Shown piece by piece: positions 1 through 9,768 of a stretch of 64,000 bases of DNA. How positions within the stretch are numbered: the stretch's first letter is position 1; every line of letters starts with the position of its first letter. The notes beneath the pieces are model-generated. The model had not been told where the DNA came from and made no database searches. It worked only from the letters and a program-made list of their open reading frames with translations. This DNA is from Cystobacter ferrugineus (GTDB lineage Bacteria > Myxococcota > Myxococcia > Myxococcales > Myxococcaceae): positions 535,733 to 599,732 of the forward strand of contig NZ_MPIN01000004.1 in assembly GCF_001887355.1 (NCBI RefSeq). Direction: 5' to 3'. The position numbers and the translations under genes are program-made.

Positions 1-471
1 CGAGCGCATGACGCCGCACTCCTCGCTGGGGGCCTCCTCGGCGAAGGCCGAGAGATCGAACTTCAGGTCGCCCGACGGCTCGGACTCCTCCTCACCGGAC
101 TCCGACTCGTCCTCGGAGAACTCCAGGGCGCTCATGGCACGGCCCGGCGAGGCGCGCGGTGCCTCCGTCTTCAAGGAGAGGTAGTCGCGCAGGGTGAGCC
201 CCTCGATGAGCTCCATGACGAGGTAGGGCGAGCTCTGGAAGATGCCCGTGTCGTAGACCTTCACCACGTTGGGGTGGGAGAGGTCCGTGAGCGTCTCGAA
301 CTCGCGAAGCAGCCGGCGTGCCGCGCGGGAGTCCCTGGTGGGACCTCCCGACAGCACCTTGAGGGCGACCGGCTCGCTGGTCCGGCCATCGAGAGCCCGG
401 TAGACGGTTCCGACTCCCCCACTTCCGAGCGTCTCGATGACACGGTACGCGCCGATGACCTTGGGAAGCAT
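1..471 (-). CDS. Serine/threonine protein kinase, N-terminal part (runs off window)
   Basis: Eukaryotic-type Ser/Thr kinase of which the first 157 residues are present; the gene continues past base 1. The start is an ATG whose product begins [16 protein letters not shown]. The glycine-rich loop [11 protein letters not shown] lies near residues 17-27, the ATP-binding lysine is in VALKVL, and the hinge reads YLVMELIEG. Directly after GLTLRDYLS comes a stretch rich in Glu, Asp and Ser (about residues 105-145) that does not look like a usual kinase C-lobe start, so an acidic insertion probably sits between the hinge and the catalytic loop. The catalytic loop itself is outside the window. The gene lies 148 bp downstream of the SleB-like gene on the same strand and may be co-transcribed with it. 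Kinase identity is firm; substrate unknown. Confidence 0.88.
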   Translation of the reverse strand, partial: MLPKVIGAYRVIETLGSGGVGTVYRALDGRTSEPVALKVLSGGPTRDSRAARRLLREFETLTDLSHPNVVKVYDTGIFQSSPYLVMELIEGLTLRDYLSLKTEAPRASPGRAMSALEFSEDESESGEEESEPSGDLKFDLSAFAEEAPSEECGVMRS

Positions 472-619
472 CAGGCGGAAGATCCTAGAGAGTCCGTCGC
501 GCCGGGGTCAAACCACCTCGGGTGCACTCGGCTCCTTGCTGGTTCCGTTCCCATCACTTCCTCGGGACCCTGTTGGGATTCAAAAAAAGAGGAGCCTCCC
601 TTGCCACTTGACCCATGGC

Positions 620-2773
620 CTATCCGCTCTTCTTCTCCGTGCGGGCCTTGCGCGCCTGACGGATTTCCTCCTGAGTCATGTGCGGCCACTTCTCCGGGTA
701 CTTGAACGCGTAGAACAGGAAGTCATCCGGCCCCTTCTCCCCCGGGGCGGTCTTGAAGAGCTGGCTGTTGATGCAGACCAGGGTCTTGTCACCGCCTTGA
801 AACACGAATTTCGGAGTGGAGCCGCCATTCTTGCTCTGGGCTCGCGGACTGTAGAAGTAGACCACATCGCCCATGTTTCCCGCCTGTCGCATGAAGATGG
901 GCGTCACCACGTCGATGATGGCCTTCACCTTGTCGCGATCGCGCATCTTTGAGTGGGCGGGCGCCCTGATGCACTGAATGGCCTCCTTGTAGAGATCCTT
1001 CTGGTAGGCATCGAAGCCCGTGTTCTGGATGATCTCGGCCGCCGAGAGGCATCTCTCCCAGACTTCGTATTTGCGTCCCACCCGGTTCATGATCGTGTGG
1101 GCGACACCCGCCCAGGACGTCGGGCTCTCCCCGATGGCCTCACCACAGATCGTGGCGACGAAGATCTCGAACTCCTCGCGCCGATCCGCGGGGACGACGG
1201 GCATGGGCGAGTAGAGCGCCTCGATGTGGCCCGATGGGGTGACGGAGTTGGAGGTGCAGACCCCCGAGGCGAAGACGCGCGAGACGAACGCGCCGGAGTC
1301 GAAGGGCGCGAAACCGGTGGAGGCATTGTGGCCCTCGCGCGCCGCGTAGTCCGCGATGGCCCAGACGGGCACGTTCTTGTCCGCGCCGTGGGGCATGGGC
1401 GTCATGACCACGAACACCTCCAGGCCCTTGACCTTCTTGAGTGCCTGCACGTCCTCGCGCGGCAAGGCCTTCAAGTTGAAGAGCGTGAGCTGGAACTTGT
1501 TCTGGTGGCTCGTGACCGTCAGGTTCTCCAGCGGAGCCAGCCGTGCCTGGATGTCATCCGGTGAGCACGTCGCCAGGAAGAGGTAATCCTCGTTCCGGGG
1601 CGCTCGGGAGTGGTCGCCCGCGTTGGACAGGCGCTCGGAGAGCAGCTCCAGCAAGAAGCTCTCCAGGTAGTCGCCCAGCTCCGCGATCCGTTGCGTGTCG
1701 GCCTCCGTGTACAGGACATAGGGGGTGAGTTGGAGGTCCAGCGCCACGTTCTCGTGGAAGCCCTCGAACGCGCCCTGGATGGCCAGTTCGCCGTTGTTCA
1801 GCGACACCGTGAAGTCCGTCAACCGGGGCCTGTCCACCGTGAGCGCGGGGCGGGGGAGCGGCCGGAGCTGTTCCAGCGGCGCGGCCGGTTTCTGGGCGCC
1901 TTTCTCCTTCTTCTCCGGAGCGGGAGGCGGCGGACGCGTGAGCGTGAGCTGGTACTGGAACGCCAGCTTCGGCGTCGACTCGACTCCGCCCGTCGCCAGG
2001 AGGTGGTCCTCGTTCCACTCCCCCTCCGCATCGCCCGGCGTGGAGGCGAACCCCACCTTCCACCGCAAGCGCCTGGTCGCCGCGGAATCCCCGACCACCC
2101 ACTCCATCCGGACCGTCGCCTGCTCATCGGGCTCCAGCCCCTCGGGCGGCGTGGGATGGATGTCCACCGTCGCCTGGAGTCCCTTGAAGAGTTCGCAGAA
2201 GTCCGGCTCGAGCTGGATGCCGGACCCGACGTGCATCCCGCGCAGGCCGCTCCCCTTCTCCTTGAATGAGGGGGCGAGGAGGCTGAAGCGGATGTCCGCC
2301 TTCAACGCGTAGGCGATGCTCCTGGGGTCCGTGGGAAGGACCTCGACGGCCTCATTGCCGAAGAGGGACGGCTCGATCCGGTAGCCCATGCGTCCCGTGC
2401 CAATGAGGCCGAGCTCCAGGATGGAGACACGCAGCGGCCGGTGCCCCGTGGCATCCTTCTCCAGGACCTGGAAGGTCTTCCCGTTGGGAACGAGCAAGGT
2501 CTCGCGTGGGTGGGAGACCCGCTTGTCGGCGAGGCTGTCCCCCTGGATGATCCATTCGAGCCGGCACGGTATCGGCTCGATCACGTTCCTGCATTCTCCG
2601 CCTATCTGGACGGGCCAGTCGTTCAAGTCTCGCGGCGCGGGCTGCTCCTGGCGATTGGGCGTGAGCTCGATGCGAGGCGCCGCCCGGATCCGCACGACTC
2701 CGTCGTAGCCCAGCGGAAGGTGGCAGGTCGTGGAGGGCGGCTCGCCCCCGGGTGCGTTCTCGGTCGGTGCCAT
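620..2773 (-). CDS. Large protein with C-terminal SleB-like cell-wall hydrolase domain
   Basis: 717 residues. The last 180 residues resemble the SleB/CwlJ (Hydrolase_2) family: FVATICGEAIGES starts near residue 538, with Glu545 the likely catalytic acid, followed by WAGVAHTIMNRV and a C-terminal aromatic segment. Family members cleave peptidoglycan. The first 530 residues have no fold I recognise; they contain a proline/lysine-rich linker around residues 290-315 and look like beta-rich modules. No signal peptide is obvious, so export would need a dedicated route or lysis. The start is supported by a GGAGAGGAG ribosome site. It begins 25 bp after the stop of the 1840-residue gene, so both are probably in one operon, which makes a joint envelope role likely. 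Whether it is an effector, a predation lysin or a housekeeping enzyme cannot be told. Confidence 0.75.
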   Translation of the reverse strand: MAPTENAPGGEPPSTTCHLPLGYDGVVRIRAAPRIELTPNRQEQPAPRDLNDWPVQIGGECRNVIEPIPCRLEWIIQGDSLADKRVSHPRETLLVPNGKTFQVLEKDATGHRPLRVSILELGLIGTGRMGYRIEPSLFGNEAVEVLPTDPRSIAYALKADIRFSLLAPSFKEKGSGLRGMHVGSGIQLEPDFCELFKGLQATVDIHPTPPEGLEPDEQATVRMEWVVGDSAATRRLRWKVGFASTPGDAEGEWNEDHLLATGGVESTPKLAFQYQLTLTRPPPPAPEKKEKGAQKPAAPLEQLRPLPRPALTVDRPRLTDFTVSLNNGELAIQGAFEGFHENVALDLQLTPYVLYTEADTQRIAELGDYLESFLLELLSERLSNAGDHSRAPRNEDYLFLATCSPDDIQARLAPLENLTVTSHQNKFQLTLFNLKALPREDVQALKKVKGLEVFVVMTPMPHGADKNVPVWAIADYAAREGHNASTGFAPFDSGAFVSRVFASGVCTSNSVTPSGHIEALYSPMPVVPADRREEFEIFVATICGEAIGESPTSWAGVAHTIMNRVGRKYEVWERCLSAAEIIQNTGFDAYQKDLYKEAIQCIRAPAHSKMRDRDKVKAIIDVVTPIFMRQAGNMGDVVYFYSPRAQSKNGGSTPKFVFQGGDKTLVCINSQLFKTAPGEKGPDDFLFYAFKYPEKWPHMTQEEIRQARKARTEKKSG

Positions 2774-2798
2774 GTCGGTCTCCTCTCCAGGGTGCGGC

Positions 2799-5700
2799 TC
2801 AGCTCTCGAGGTTGAAGGGGGCGCTGCACGGCTTCATGTCGGTCTGGCGCACGGGCCTCGGCTTCTTGCTCTTGGCGTCGAGCGGGCGCCGGACCGAGAA
2901 CTGGTACTGGACGCCGGGAACCAGCGCCTGGACCTCGATGGTCGCGACGAAGTCGCCGTTTGGATCACAACCCCCGCGTGGACTGGTCGGATGCGGCGTG
3001 GCGTACCGGATGTCCTCCGGCTTCGGCTTCGGGGTGCTGCTGTCGGGAGCTTTGTCCTTCGAGTCGAAGTCGATGACGAGCTCGAATTCTCGGGCGACCG
3101 CCCAGGCGGCGGTGTCCTTCGTGCCGGGCACCGGCACCTCGACGCCCTCGGCATGGCCGCGGATCTCCACCACCTCGCCCTTGCGCTCCACCTTCAGGCC
3201 ACCCTCCCACCGGGGTGTGAAGTCATACTTGCCCTCGGCCTGCAGGCTCTTGAGGTCGGCGCCCGGTTCGGCCGAGACGAGCTCCAGCTTGAATTGATGG
3301 ACCCCCTCGAGGCTCGCTGCCTTGCTTCCGGCGGGATAGGGCACGCGCGCCGAGACGAGCCAGTCCGCCACGCCCTCTCCGCTTCGGACGGAGAGCTTCT
3401 TGGGCTTCAACGCGGCGAAGTTCTTGAGCGGCTCCCACTTCTGGCTTCCCGGGAGGAGGCGGGAGAAGCGGGCGGTGAACTTGTTGAGATCCTCGGGCGT
3501 TCCGGACACGCACGCGGAGATCTCCAGCTCGCACACTCCTTTCTTGGGAGCGGGCTTGAAGGCGAGCACGGCGCGCGTCTGGGGATCCATCGGGCGAAAG
3601 CCCACCTTCCGGTACAGTCCTGGCCGCGGGTGGGAGATGCGCAGACTGTCGGACGCCTCGGCCTTCAACTCCTCGAAGCGCGCCCGGGTGATGGAACCAT
3701 CGCCCTCGCCCGTGGTCTCGCCGCCAAAGGGGTACAGCAGGGGGAGCCCGCTCAGGGCGGTGAAGTCGAACCAATAGAAGCGCTCGGAGCCGGGCGGGAT
3801 GTCTCCCCGGGCGAGCAGGTCGAAGAGCCGGCCGGGGTGGAAGGAGACGGACAACCAGTTCTTGCGTCCGGGGTGTGCGGTGAGCCGCAGGAGCCGCTTG
3901 TCCGCGGGGTCCGCCACATCCACGTCGAAGGTGCCCGCCTCCGCGGCGGCCACGCGCACCCGGTCCGCCACGCCCTTGCCCTCGACGTTGAGGACGCACG
4001 CGAGGCCCCCGGTTTCAATGCGCACGAGCGGCGGCAGTTTCTTGTTCTGGGCGGCGACCTGGCCGAGCGCCGCCACGAGCATGACGTGCAGGCGCGGGGA
4101 CGACTGGCCCGCGCGGCAGGCGCTTTCGTACGCCGAGTAGGGGAGGGCGCCGAGCTTGGACCTGGCCGTCGTGGGCTTGTTCTTGAGGACGAACTCGCAC
4201 GTCTCGTCGAAGAGCCACAGGGCTTGCTGCCGTGGATCCTCGCAGCGCGCGGACTCGAAGCGGACGTCGAGGGTCGTCTTCTTGCCCTTCGTGACCTGCT
4301 TCTCCACCTTCGCGTTCTGCGCCTCGAGGGCGGCCTGGTGCTTGTCCGGCTTGCCGTCGAGCTGGAGGGAGCAGGACAGACCGTCCTCCTTGATCGTCAG
4401 CAACTCGAAGGGGAGTTTCTTCTCCTTGAGCATGGCGAGCCCCTTCACGAGCCCCCAGCCCACGCGGATGTCCATGGCCGCCAGGCAGTCGTTGAAGGAG
4501 ACGCGGTCCTTGATGAGGAAGAGCGTCTTCTTCTGTTTGGTGACGACCTTGTCGCCCTCCTCCGTCAGGCCGATGACGAAGTCCTTGGCCTCATCCCGCT
4601 TGAACATCTTGTCGTCGAGCTGGGGCCTGTCGCTGATGCTCACGGGACGCGCGGTGAACGGGATCATCGCCTCGGTCTGGGGCGTCCCGGGGCCCTGCGG
4701 CGTCTCGCTGAGCCGCAACGAGATGAATCCCGGCAGCTCGAGTGGCGCTGGATCCTCGAAGGGGAAGAACCAGCGCCAACTTCCATCCGCCAGCCGGACC
4801 GGCTGCTCGATGACGATGGGCTCCTCGCCGTCCAGCTCGCCCATGAGCTTCGGGCGGGGAATGGAGAACTCCGTCTGGAGAAGCTCGGACGAGTGCCTGG
4901 GCGACAGGGTCTTGGGGGGCGTCGAGGTATCGGTGAGCTCCAGGGTCCAATCGCCCCAGAAGGACAGCGGGAGGGGTTGCACGATGTTCCCCCCGGGGGC
5001 GAACTGCCGGCCCGAGGCGATCGCGAGCGTCTTCGCACCCTGCCGGGCGAGGAGCGAGACCCGGTTCTCCTTGTCGTAGCCGTAGTCCTCGTCGATGACG
5101 GTCACCAGGATGTTTTCACCCAGGTGCCGCTCGCCCGCCTTCTTCACGCCACCGAAGTAGAGCGGGCTCGGGTCTTCCTTGCGGAAGCCCGGAGCGGGCC
5201 AGTTGTCGCGCACGACGGTCTTCTTCTGCTTGTCGAGCACGTTGAGCAGCCAGACGGAAGTGACCGGGTGCAGGTTCTCGAGCAGGTGGCCCGGCGCGAG
5301 CGGACCCGAGTCGGAGAAGAGGGGCGTGCTGGCCTTCTCCTCGCCCTCGATGATCCGCGGGATGTGGGCTTCCTTCTCCGGATCACACCACGCGACCTGA
5401 GACACATCCTCTTCCTTCGGTTGCTCCTGGCCCTGCTCCTCGAGCGCGGCGATCAACTTCTTGAGGACTGTCCTGGCGTTCTCGGGGACCCACTCGTTCT
5501 TCTGGATGAGGCGGACGTTGCGCCAGCGCCGGGTGATGCCCTCGACGAACATCCGGCCATCGGCGCCCGGCAGGGACATGGTCTGGTCGATGACGAAGCC
5601 ACTCGCCGCCTTGAGTCTCATCCGCTCGGCGAGCGCGGGCACCATCAACGAGAACGAGAGCAGTCCGTTCTTGGCTTCACCGAGCTTCTTCGCGTCGATC

Positions 5701-8321
5701 TTGAGGCTCGCCGGCTTGCAACCGGCGCTGCTCCCCGCGAAGGGGCCGCAATCACAGCCCTTGAGGGGGCGCGGCATGGGCTTCCAATCGTCCCCGTGCG
5801 CCCGCTCGAAGTGCAACTCGAGCTCGTAGCTGCCGTTGGCGACCATGCTGTTCTGGTTCGGAGGGGGCAGGTAGACGGTTTCGATCTCCAGCGTCAGCGG
5901 GTAGTTGAAGCGGTGGCACGACTCCCAGTCAGGGGACTTGGCCTGGGGGGCGAAGGAGGTGTTCTGGTCGAGGAAGTTCGCGACGGCGGGGCCGTAGCCG
6001 AAGCCGCCATCATCGGACTGGCTGGACTGGGCGAAGTGTTGATGGGTCGCCTTGTTGAAGTCCGCCTGGTCCTCTGGGGGGAGGGTCGTCGTGAGATGGT
6101 TCTTGATCTCATCGAGCTCCAGGAAGTTGTCCTGGGTGTCCTCCTTGAGTTCGACGAACTTGGGCTTGCCGGCACCGTTGGTGTCTAGCTTCTCGGCCAG
6201 CTCGACGAGCAGCTTGATGCCATTGTCGGGGGCGTCTTCCGGGCTGAACACCTGGAAGTGCATGAAGCCCGCGTCGACCTTCATCTCCTGGCTCTTGCGG
6301 GCGAAGGCCGGCGCATTGCGCTCGTCCTCGAAGTCCTTGAGATGTCCGTGGAGGATCGCGCTGTGGCCTGGCAGCGGGCGCAAGAAGCCGAGGAGCTCTC
6401 CGGCCTCCACGGGGAAGAAGGGCTCCGCGAAGGTGATGACCTGGCCCTTCTCGAGCGCGATCAGCGCGGCCTTGAGATTGGCCGGGGGCGCCTTGTAGAG
6501 CCAGTGGACCTGCCCCTCGTTGTCACAGACGGTGATGTCTTCGAGGGAGAGATTGTCGGCGAGCACCTTGCAGACCCGCTTCGGGCCACCGGGCTTGGGG
6601 GGTTCCTGGTCGGAGGGGGGAACCGGCTCTTGCGCCCAGCGCAGCGTGCCGGGCTCGGCCCCCTGGCCGGAGATGTTGACCCAGGCTCCGAAGCGCCGCT
6701 TGTACAGCTCGCGGAACCAGGGGACCTGGCTGAAGTAGTTGTCCAGCATCGTGGGCTTCTGGCTCGGCTTGTCCGCGAAGCCAGGCGGAAAGACGGGGGA
6801 GCTCAGATGCATGTAGAGCGAGTAGAACGTGCCCCGGCGAGGCCTGGCCTGCGAATCGGAGGGCTCCACCTCCTCGAGTTCGTGGCGGACGAGGACGAAT
6901 CCCGGCCAGTTGCCGAAGGACTCGAGGACGCCGTCCTGGAGGCACGGGGCCTTGTCACCGGGAAGGCGGGCGGCCACGACATAGCCGGGGGCGGCGGCAT
7001 TGACGGGAGCCAGCTTCTGCTCCGCGGGCGGGAAGAAATGGACACCGCCGTGGAGGTTGCGCTGGAGGCCGAGCACGTAATAGCCGCCGATGCCGGTGTC
7101 GAGCGACTCGTTGTTGTGGTAGCCCTGCCAGGGACTGGTGGAGACGGTGTTCCCGCGCAAGGGAAAGCTGTATCGGGGCCGGTTGAAGCTGCTGTCGACC
7201 ACCTCGGGCGGAGCGTCGGTTCGTGTCTCCCGGTAGCAATAATGCCCGCAGGGGCGCTGCGAGTGATCCAAGAACAGGTTGTAGCTGGAGCCGATGGTTT
7301 CTGGGTTCTTTTCGAAGAAGACCTTGGCTCGCACCAGATTGAAGGATGCGAACCCTTCTGGGACGGAGCCTTGGGGACTGATGCCAGAACGCATTCTGAA
7401 GAGCATGTGCGCTGGACCAATCCTGGCGCTCAAATCCACAAATCCCCTGGGATTTGGCGTGGACATCCGCCCGCTTTGAACGAGGTTGTATTTAGATGAA
7501 GGGTCGGCGGTTACTAGCCAGAGCTGCTCCTCCGCGCCAACTTGAATGATACAATAGCCAACAATGGCAATGATATGGAGGGGGTTGCCGAGTCGCTTGC
7601 TCCGCATCCCAAAGCCCGTATAAATGACCACCGGGTTGTTTGCTCGCAGGCACTCTATGATGTGGGAAAATCTTTCTCGGAGCCGAGCCTCGCTGCCTTT
7701 TATTTCGTCGACGGCGTGACGCAGAGGATCGGGAAGCAGGTTGCCAGTGACCTCGTTCTTTGTGTTCGGCGCTCGATAACGAAGAATACCCCCAAGCCCA
7801 ATCGGACGGGCTCCCGTTGAAGGAAAGATGCGATCGAGAGGAAGTGGAATGTCTCCATTTGGTTCAATGCATTCTCCCACCACTTCGTAATTCGCCTTCG
7901 GATAGGTTGTCCATCCGTTTTTTCTGATGGATTTGTCGGCGGGGATTCCGAAAAAGGCGCGCTCACCCGTTGGATATCGAAGATCAAGCGCGCATTCTGG
8001 GTCTCCGGCTCTCGAATGCGTAATATATTTTTGACGCTGGTTCCCACCCCGGATGAGTTGGAAATAATTATAGAGCATGGACGCTGATGTGCGTCCGCAC
8101 CAGTCTGAATCTTCAGTGGCCAGCACCTTTTGGCCAAGCAGCGGAACCTTGAGTACGTGCCATTCTTTGGCTTGCCGCTTGATCTCTTCTGGGAACTCGT
8201 ACCGGTCGACCGGGAAAACGCGGAGAAGCGTTCCAGACTTGCTGTCTATCTCCAAGACGTTGGTGTCAGCCAGTAGGCCTTGTGTGCTTTCGCTCAAAAA
8301 GAATTCTTGCTGGATTCCCAT
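2799..8321 (-). CDS. 1840-residue protein: C39-like peptidase plus M23-like segment
   Basis: Giant multidomain protein. I take the ATG at 8321 (MGIQQEFF) rather than an upstream in-frame start because a GGCGGGGG ribosome site precedes it and it leaves a 16-bp gap to the upstream stop. Residues 50-280 look like a papain-like/C39-type peptidase: Cys75 in DWCGRTS, His249 in NPLHIIAIVGY and Asp273 in TADPS. Residues 424-510 contain HGGVHFF, VLVRHE and YSLYMHLSS, an arrangement reminiscent of M23 (LytM) metallopeptidases, and a similar His-rich block (SAILHGHL, then FMHFQVFS) recurs further on. The remaining ~1,100 residues are unrecognised, probably repeated beta-sandwich modules. No signal peptide is seen. 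It sits between an SH3b protein and a SleB-like hydrolase, which points to peptidoglycan. The peptidase calls are motif-level inferences. Confidence 0.7.
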   Translation of the reverse strand: MGIQQEFFLSESTQGLLADTNVLEIDSKSGTLLRVFPVDRYEFPEEIKRQAKEWHVLKVPLLGQKVLATEDSDWCGRTSASMLYNYFQLIRGGNQRQKYITHSRAGDPECALDLRYPTGERAFFGIPADKSIRKNGWTTYPKANYEVVGECIEPNGDIPLPLDRIFPSTGARPIGLGGILRYRAPNTKNEVTGNLLPDPLRHAVDEIKGSEARLRERFSHIIECLRANNPVVIYTGFGMRSKRLGNPLHIIAIVGYCIIQVGAEEQLWLVTADPSSKYNLVQSGRMSTPNPRGFVDLSARIGPAHMLFRMRSGISPQGSVPEGFASFNLVRAKVFFEKNPETIGSSYNLFLDHSQRPCGHYCYRETRTDAPPEVVDSSFNRPRYSFPLRGNTVSTSPWQGYHNNESLDTGIGGYYVLGLQRNLHGGVHFFPPAEQKLAPVNAAAPGYVVAARLPGDKAPCLQDGVLESFGNWPGFVLVRHELEEVEPSDSQARPRRGTFYSLYMHLSSPVFPPGFADKPSQKPTMLDNYFSQVPWFRELYKRRFGAWVNISGQGAEPGTLRWAQEPVPPSDQEPPKPGGPKRVCKVLADNLSLEDITVCDNEGQVHWLYKAPPANLKAALIALEKGQVITFAEPFFPVEAGELLGFLRPLPGHSAILHGHLKDFEDERNAPAFARKSQEMKVDAGFMHFQVFSPEDAPDNGIKLLVELAEKLDTNGAGKPKFVELKEDTQDNFLELDEIKNHLTTTLPPEDQADFNKATHQHFAQSSQSDDGGFGYGPAVANFLDQNTSFAPQAKSPDWESCHRFNYPLTLEIETVYLPPPNQNSMVANGSYELELHFERAHGDDWKPMPRPLKGCDCGPFAGSSAGCKPASLKIDAKKLGEAKNGLLSFSLMVPALAERMRLKAASGFVIDQTMSLPGADGRMFVEGITRRWRNVRLIQKNEWVPENARTVLKKLIAALEEQGQEQPKEEDVSQVAWCDPEKEAHIPRIIEGEEKASTPLFSDSGPLAPGHLLENLHPVTSVWLLNVLDKQKKTVVRDNWPAPGFRKEDPSPLYFGGVKKAGERHLGENILVTVIDEDYGYDKENRVSLLARQGAKTLAIASGRQFAPGGNIVQPLPLSFWGDWTLELTDTSTPPKTLSPRHSSELLQTEFSIPRPKLMGELDGEEPIVIEQPVRLADGSWRWFFPFEDPAPLELPGFISLRLSETPQGPGTPQTEAMIPFTARPVSISDRPQLDDKMFKRDEAKDFVIGLTEEGDKVVTKQKKTLFLIKDRVSFNDCLAAMDIRVGWGLVKGLAMLKEKKLPFELLTIKEDGLSCSLQLDGKPDKHQAALEAQNAKVEKQVTKGKKTTLDVRFESARCEDPRQQALWLFDETCEFVLKNKPTTARSKLGALPYSAYESACRAGQSSPRLHVMLVAALGQVAAQNKKLPPLVRIETGGLACVLNVEGKGVADRVRVAAAEAGTFDVDVADPADKRLLRLTAHPGRKNWLSVSFHPGRLFDLLARGDIPPGSERFYWFDFTALSGLPLLYPFGGETTGEGDGSITRARFEELKAEASDSLRISHPRPGLYRKVGFRPMDPQTRAVLAFKPAPKKGVCELEISACVSGTPEDLNKFTARFSRLLPGSQKWEPLKNFAALKPKKLSVRSGEGVADWLVSARVPYPAGSKAASLEGVHQFKLELVSAEPGADLKSLQAEGKYDFTPRWEGGLKVERKGEVVEIRGHAEGVEVPVPGTKDTAAWAVAREFELVIDFDSKDKAPDSSTPKPKPEDIRYATPHPTSPRGGCDPNGDFVATIEVQALVPGVQYQFSVRRPLDAKSKKPRPVRQTDMKPCSAPFNLES

Positions 8322-8337
8322 CTCATCCCCCGCCACG

Positions 8338-9585
8338 TCACTCTGTGATGTGGTGGCAATCCCTGTACTTGATCTTGTTGGGTGCACCCTTGGATGTGGA
8401 ATAGTAGCCGTCAGATGGGGCAGGCGGTTCGGTTTTCCACCAGGAAACACTTGGTTCGATTGTTGGCCAGGTTATTGTTAGTAAGGTCTGGCATTTTTGG
8501 GTAACGCATAGTTGTAGGCTGTAGCCGGAGTCGTTTTTCGAGATGTCCTTGACTCTTGCGACTCTTCGCGGGAATTCTCCTTCGGGCAGATCGCTGGTTT
8601 GTATGCTCGCGCGCCGATGGATATCGACTCGAATCACGTTTCCATTGACGACCCCGCAGTTCACCAGGATGAATTTTTCCCCTGATTGTTCTTGCAGGTT
8701 GTACCAAACGGAGGGAAGAGAACGGAGTAGCTGGTATGCCGCTGGAGTCAATGTTGGCATGTCAGCTGATTCGTCATCAATGAGCGAGTATTTGTTTTCG
8801 CTTGGATCCGAGACGCGTGCCCCCTTTTGCAAGGAGTTTCTGAGCGCATCCGAAACTGTCGAGCTGCTTCGCGATTCAACGATGACGTTGAACTCATCAT
8901 CTTCCGGATCGAATCGGCCCTTCGCTCTTGATTTCATGTGCCCGGTGTAGACGACCAGATTTCCCTCCCGGAACATGGCGCTGACGAAGTGGTTGTCCCT
9001 GATGCGGAGTTGATGCCAGTCGTACTCGATTTTTTCCAATTCCCGAGTCAGGCACTCCTCATGCGTGAAATTCGACCGCATGATGGTCTGGTTGCACACG
9101 ACGAGGAAGGACTCGTGGAGGCCGCCCTTTCGCTTGTCCTTGGCGAGTTGCTCGAAGTTGACGTCGAAGAAGAGCTGGGCGAGCAGTTGCGACGCCTGTT
9201 CGTTCTGGGGGTCCAGGGTGGCCGCGCGCGCCGCGGCGTCCAGGCGCTCCTTGGTGCTCTTCGCCGCGTCCTGGGCCTGTGCGAGCAGTGCCTCCAGGTT
9301 GGGCTTGTCCGCTCCCACGAGCTTCTCCAGCGTGAAGCCCTCCGCCTCGCCGCACTTCAGGCGCACCCACCCCTTCTTCTGCGCGCCCTCCAGCTTCTGG
9401 CACTCCGTGCCGATGAGGACCTTCTTCACCACCTCCCCATCCGTGCTCGCGCTGCCGCGCAGATTCACCTCCGAGCCCTGGATGTAGACGCTCCCGGCCT
9501 CCTGCGCCCGGCTCGGTGTCCCCCACATCGCTCCCAGACACAGCGCCCAGGTCCACAGGTGAAACCCACTGGTCCTCTTCTTCAT
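8338..9585 (-). CDS. Secreted SH3b-domain protein
   Basis: 415 residues from the ATG at 9585, chosen because GAAGGA lies 5 nt upstream and the product then starts with a clean signal peptide (MKKRTSGFHLW, cleavage after PSRA). A bacterial SH3 module follows at about residues 35-85 (VYIQGSEVNLRGSAS through GWVRLKCGEAEGF). After it comes a helical TPR-like stretch (AARAATLDPQNEQASQLLAQLF). The C-terminal half is unrecognised. SH3b domains usually bind cell-wall peptides, so this probably acts in the periplasm or on wall material. It is the first gene of the tight group with the 1840- and 717-residue proteins. Base composition in the 3' half is noticeably more AT-rich than the neighbours, as is the 5' part of the next gene, suggesting a recently acquired or diversifying segment. 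Confidence 0.72.
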   Translation of the reverse strand: MKKRTSGFHLWTWALCLGAMWGTPSRAQEAGSVYIQGSEVNLRGSASTDGEVVKKVLIGTECQKLEGAQKKGWVRLKCGEAEGFTLEKLVGADKPNLEALLAQAQDAAKSTKERLDAAARAATLDPQNEQASQLLAQLFFDVNFEQLAKDKRKGGLHESFLVVCNQTIMRSNFTHEECLTRELEKIEYDWHQLRIRDNHFVSAMFREGNLVVYTGHMKSRAKGRFDPEDDEFNVIVESRSSSTVSDALRNSLQKGARVSDPSENKYSLIDDESADMPTLTPAAYQLLRSLPSVWYNLQEQSGEKFILVNCGVVNGNVIRVDIHRRASIQTSDLPEGEFPRRVARVKDISKNDSGYSLQLCVTQKCQTLLTITWPTIEPSVSWWKTEPPAPSDGYYSTSKGAPNKIKYRDCHHITE

Positions 9586-9768
9586 GAATCCTTCCCTCGA
9601 TGATGTAGGGCGGGGTGGGCCCGCGTCGGCGCCAGTCAAGGCGGGCCCCTCCTGTCCCGCCGGGCCGACGTTCCTCACGAGGAGCGAGCCTGCTCGAAGC
9701 GCCGGAGCAGGGTCAAGGACGGCTCCGGTCTCGCCACATTCACGCGCTGGCCGCTCCTACTCCCGGTG

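Noticed and set aside
582-600. Possible intrinsic terminator after the SleB-like gene (GGGAGGCTCCTC then a T-run on the minus strand)
   Set aside because: The T-run is real but the stem has only three to four pairs, so a terminator cannot be supported.
2730-6188. 1152-codon open frame on the plus strand
   Set aside because: It lies antisense to the 1840-residue gene, has the Arg/Gly/Leu-rich composition of a shadow frame in high-GC DNA and no recognisable motif.
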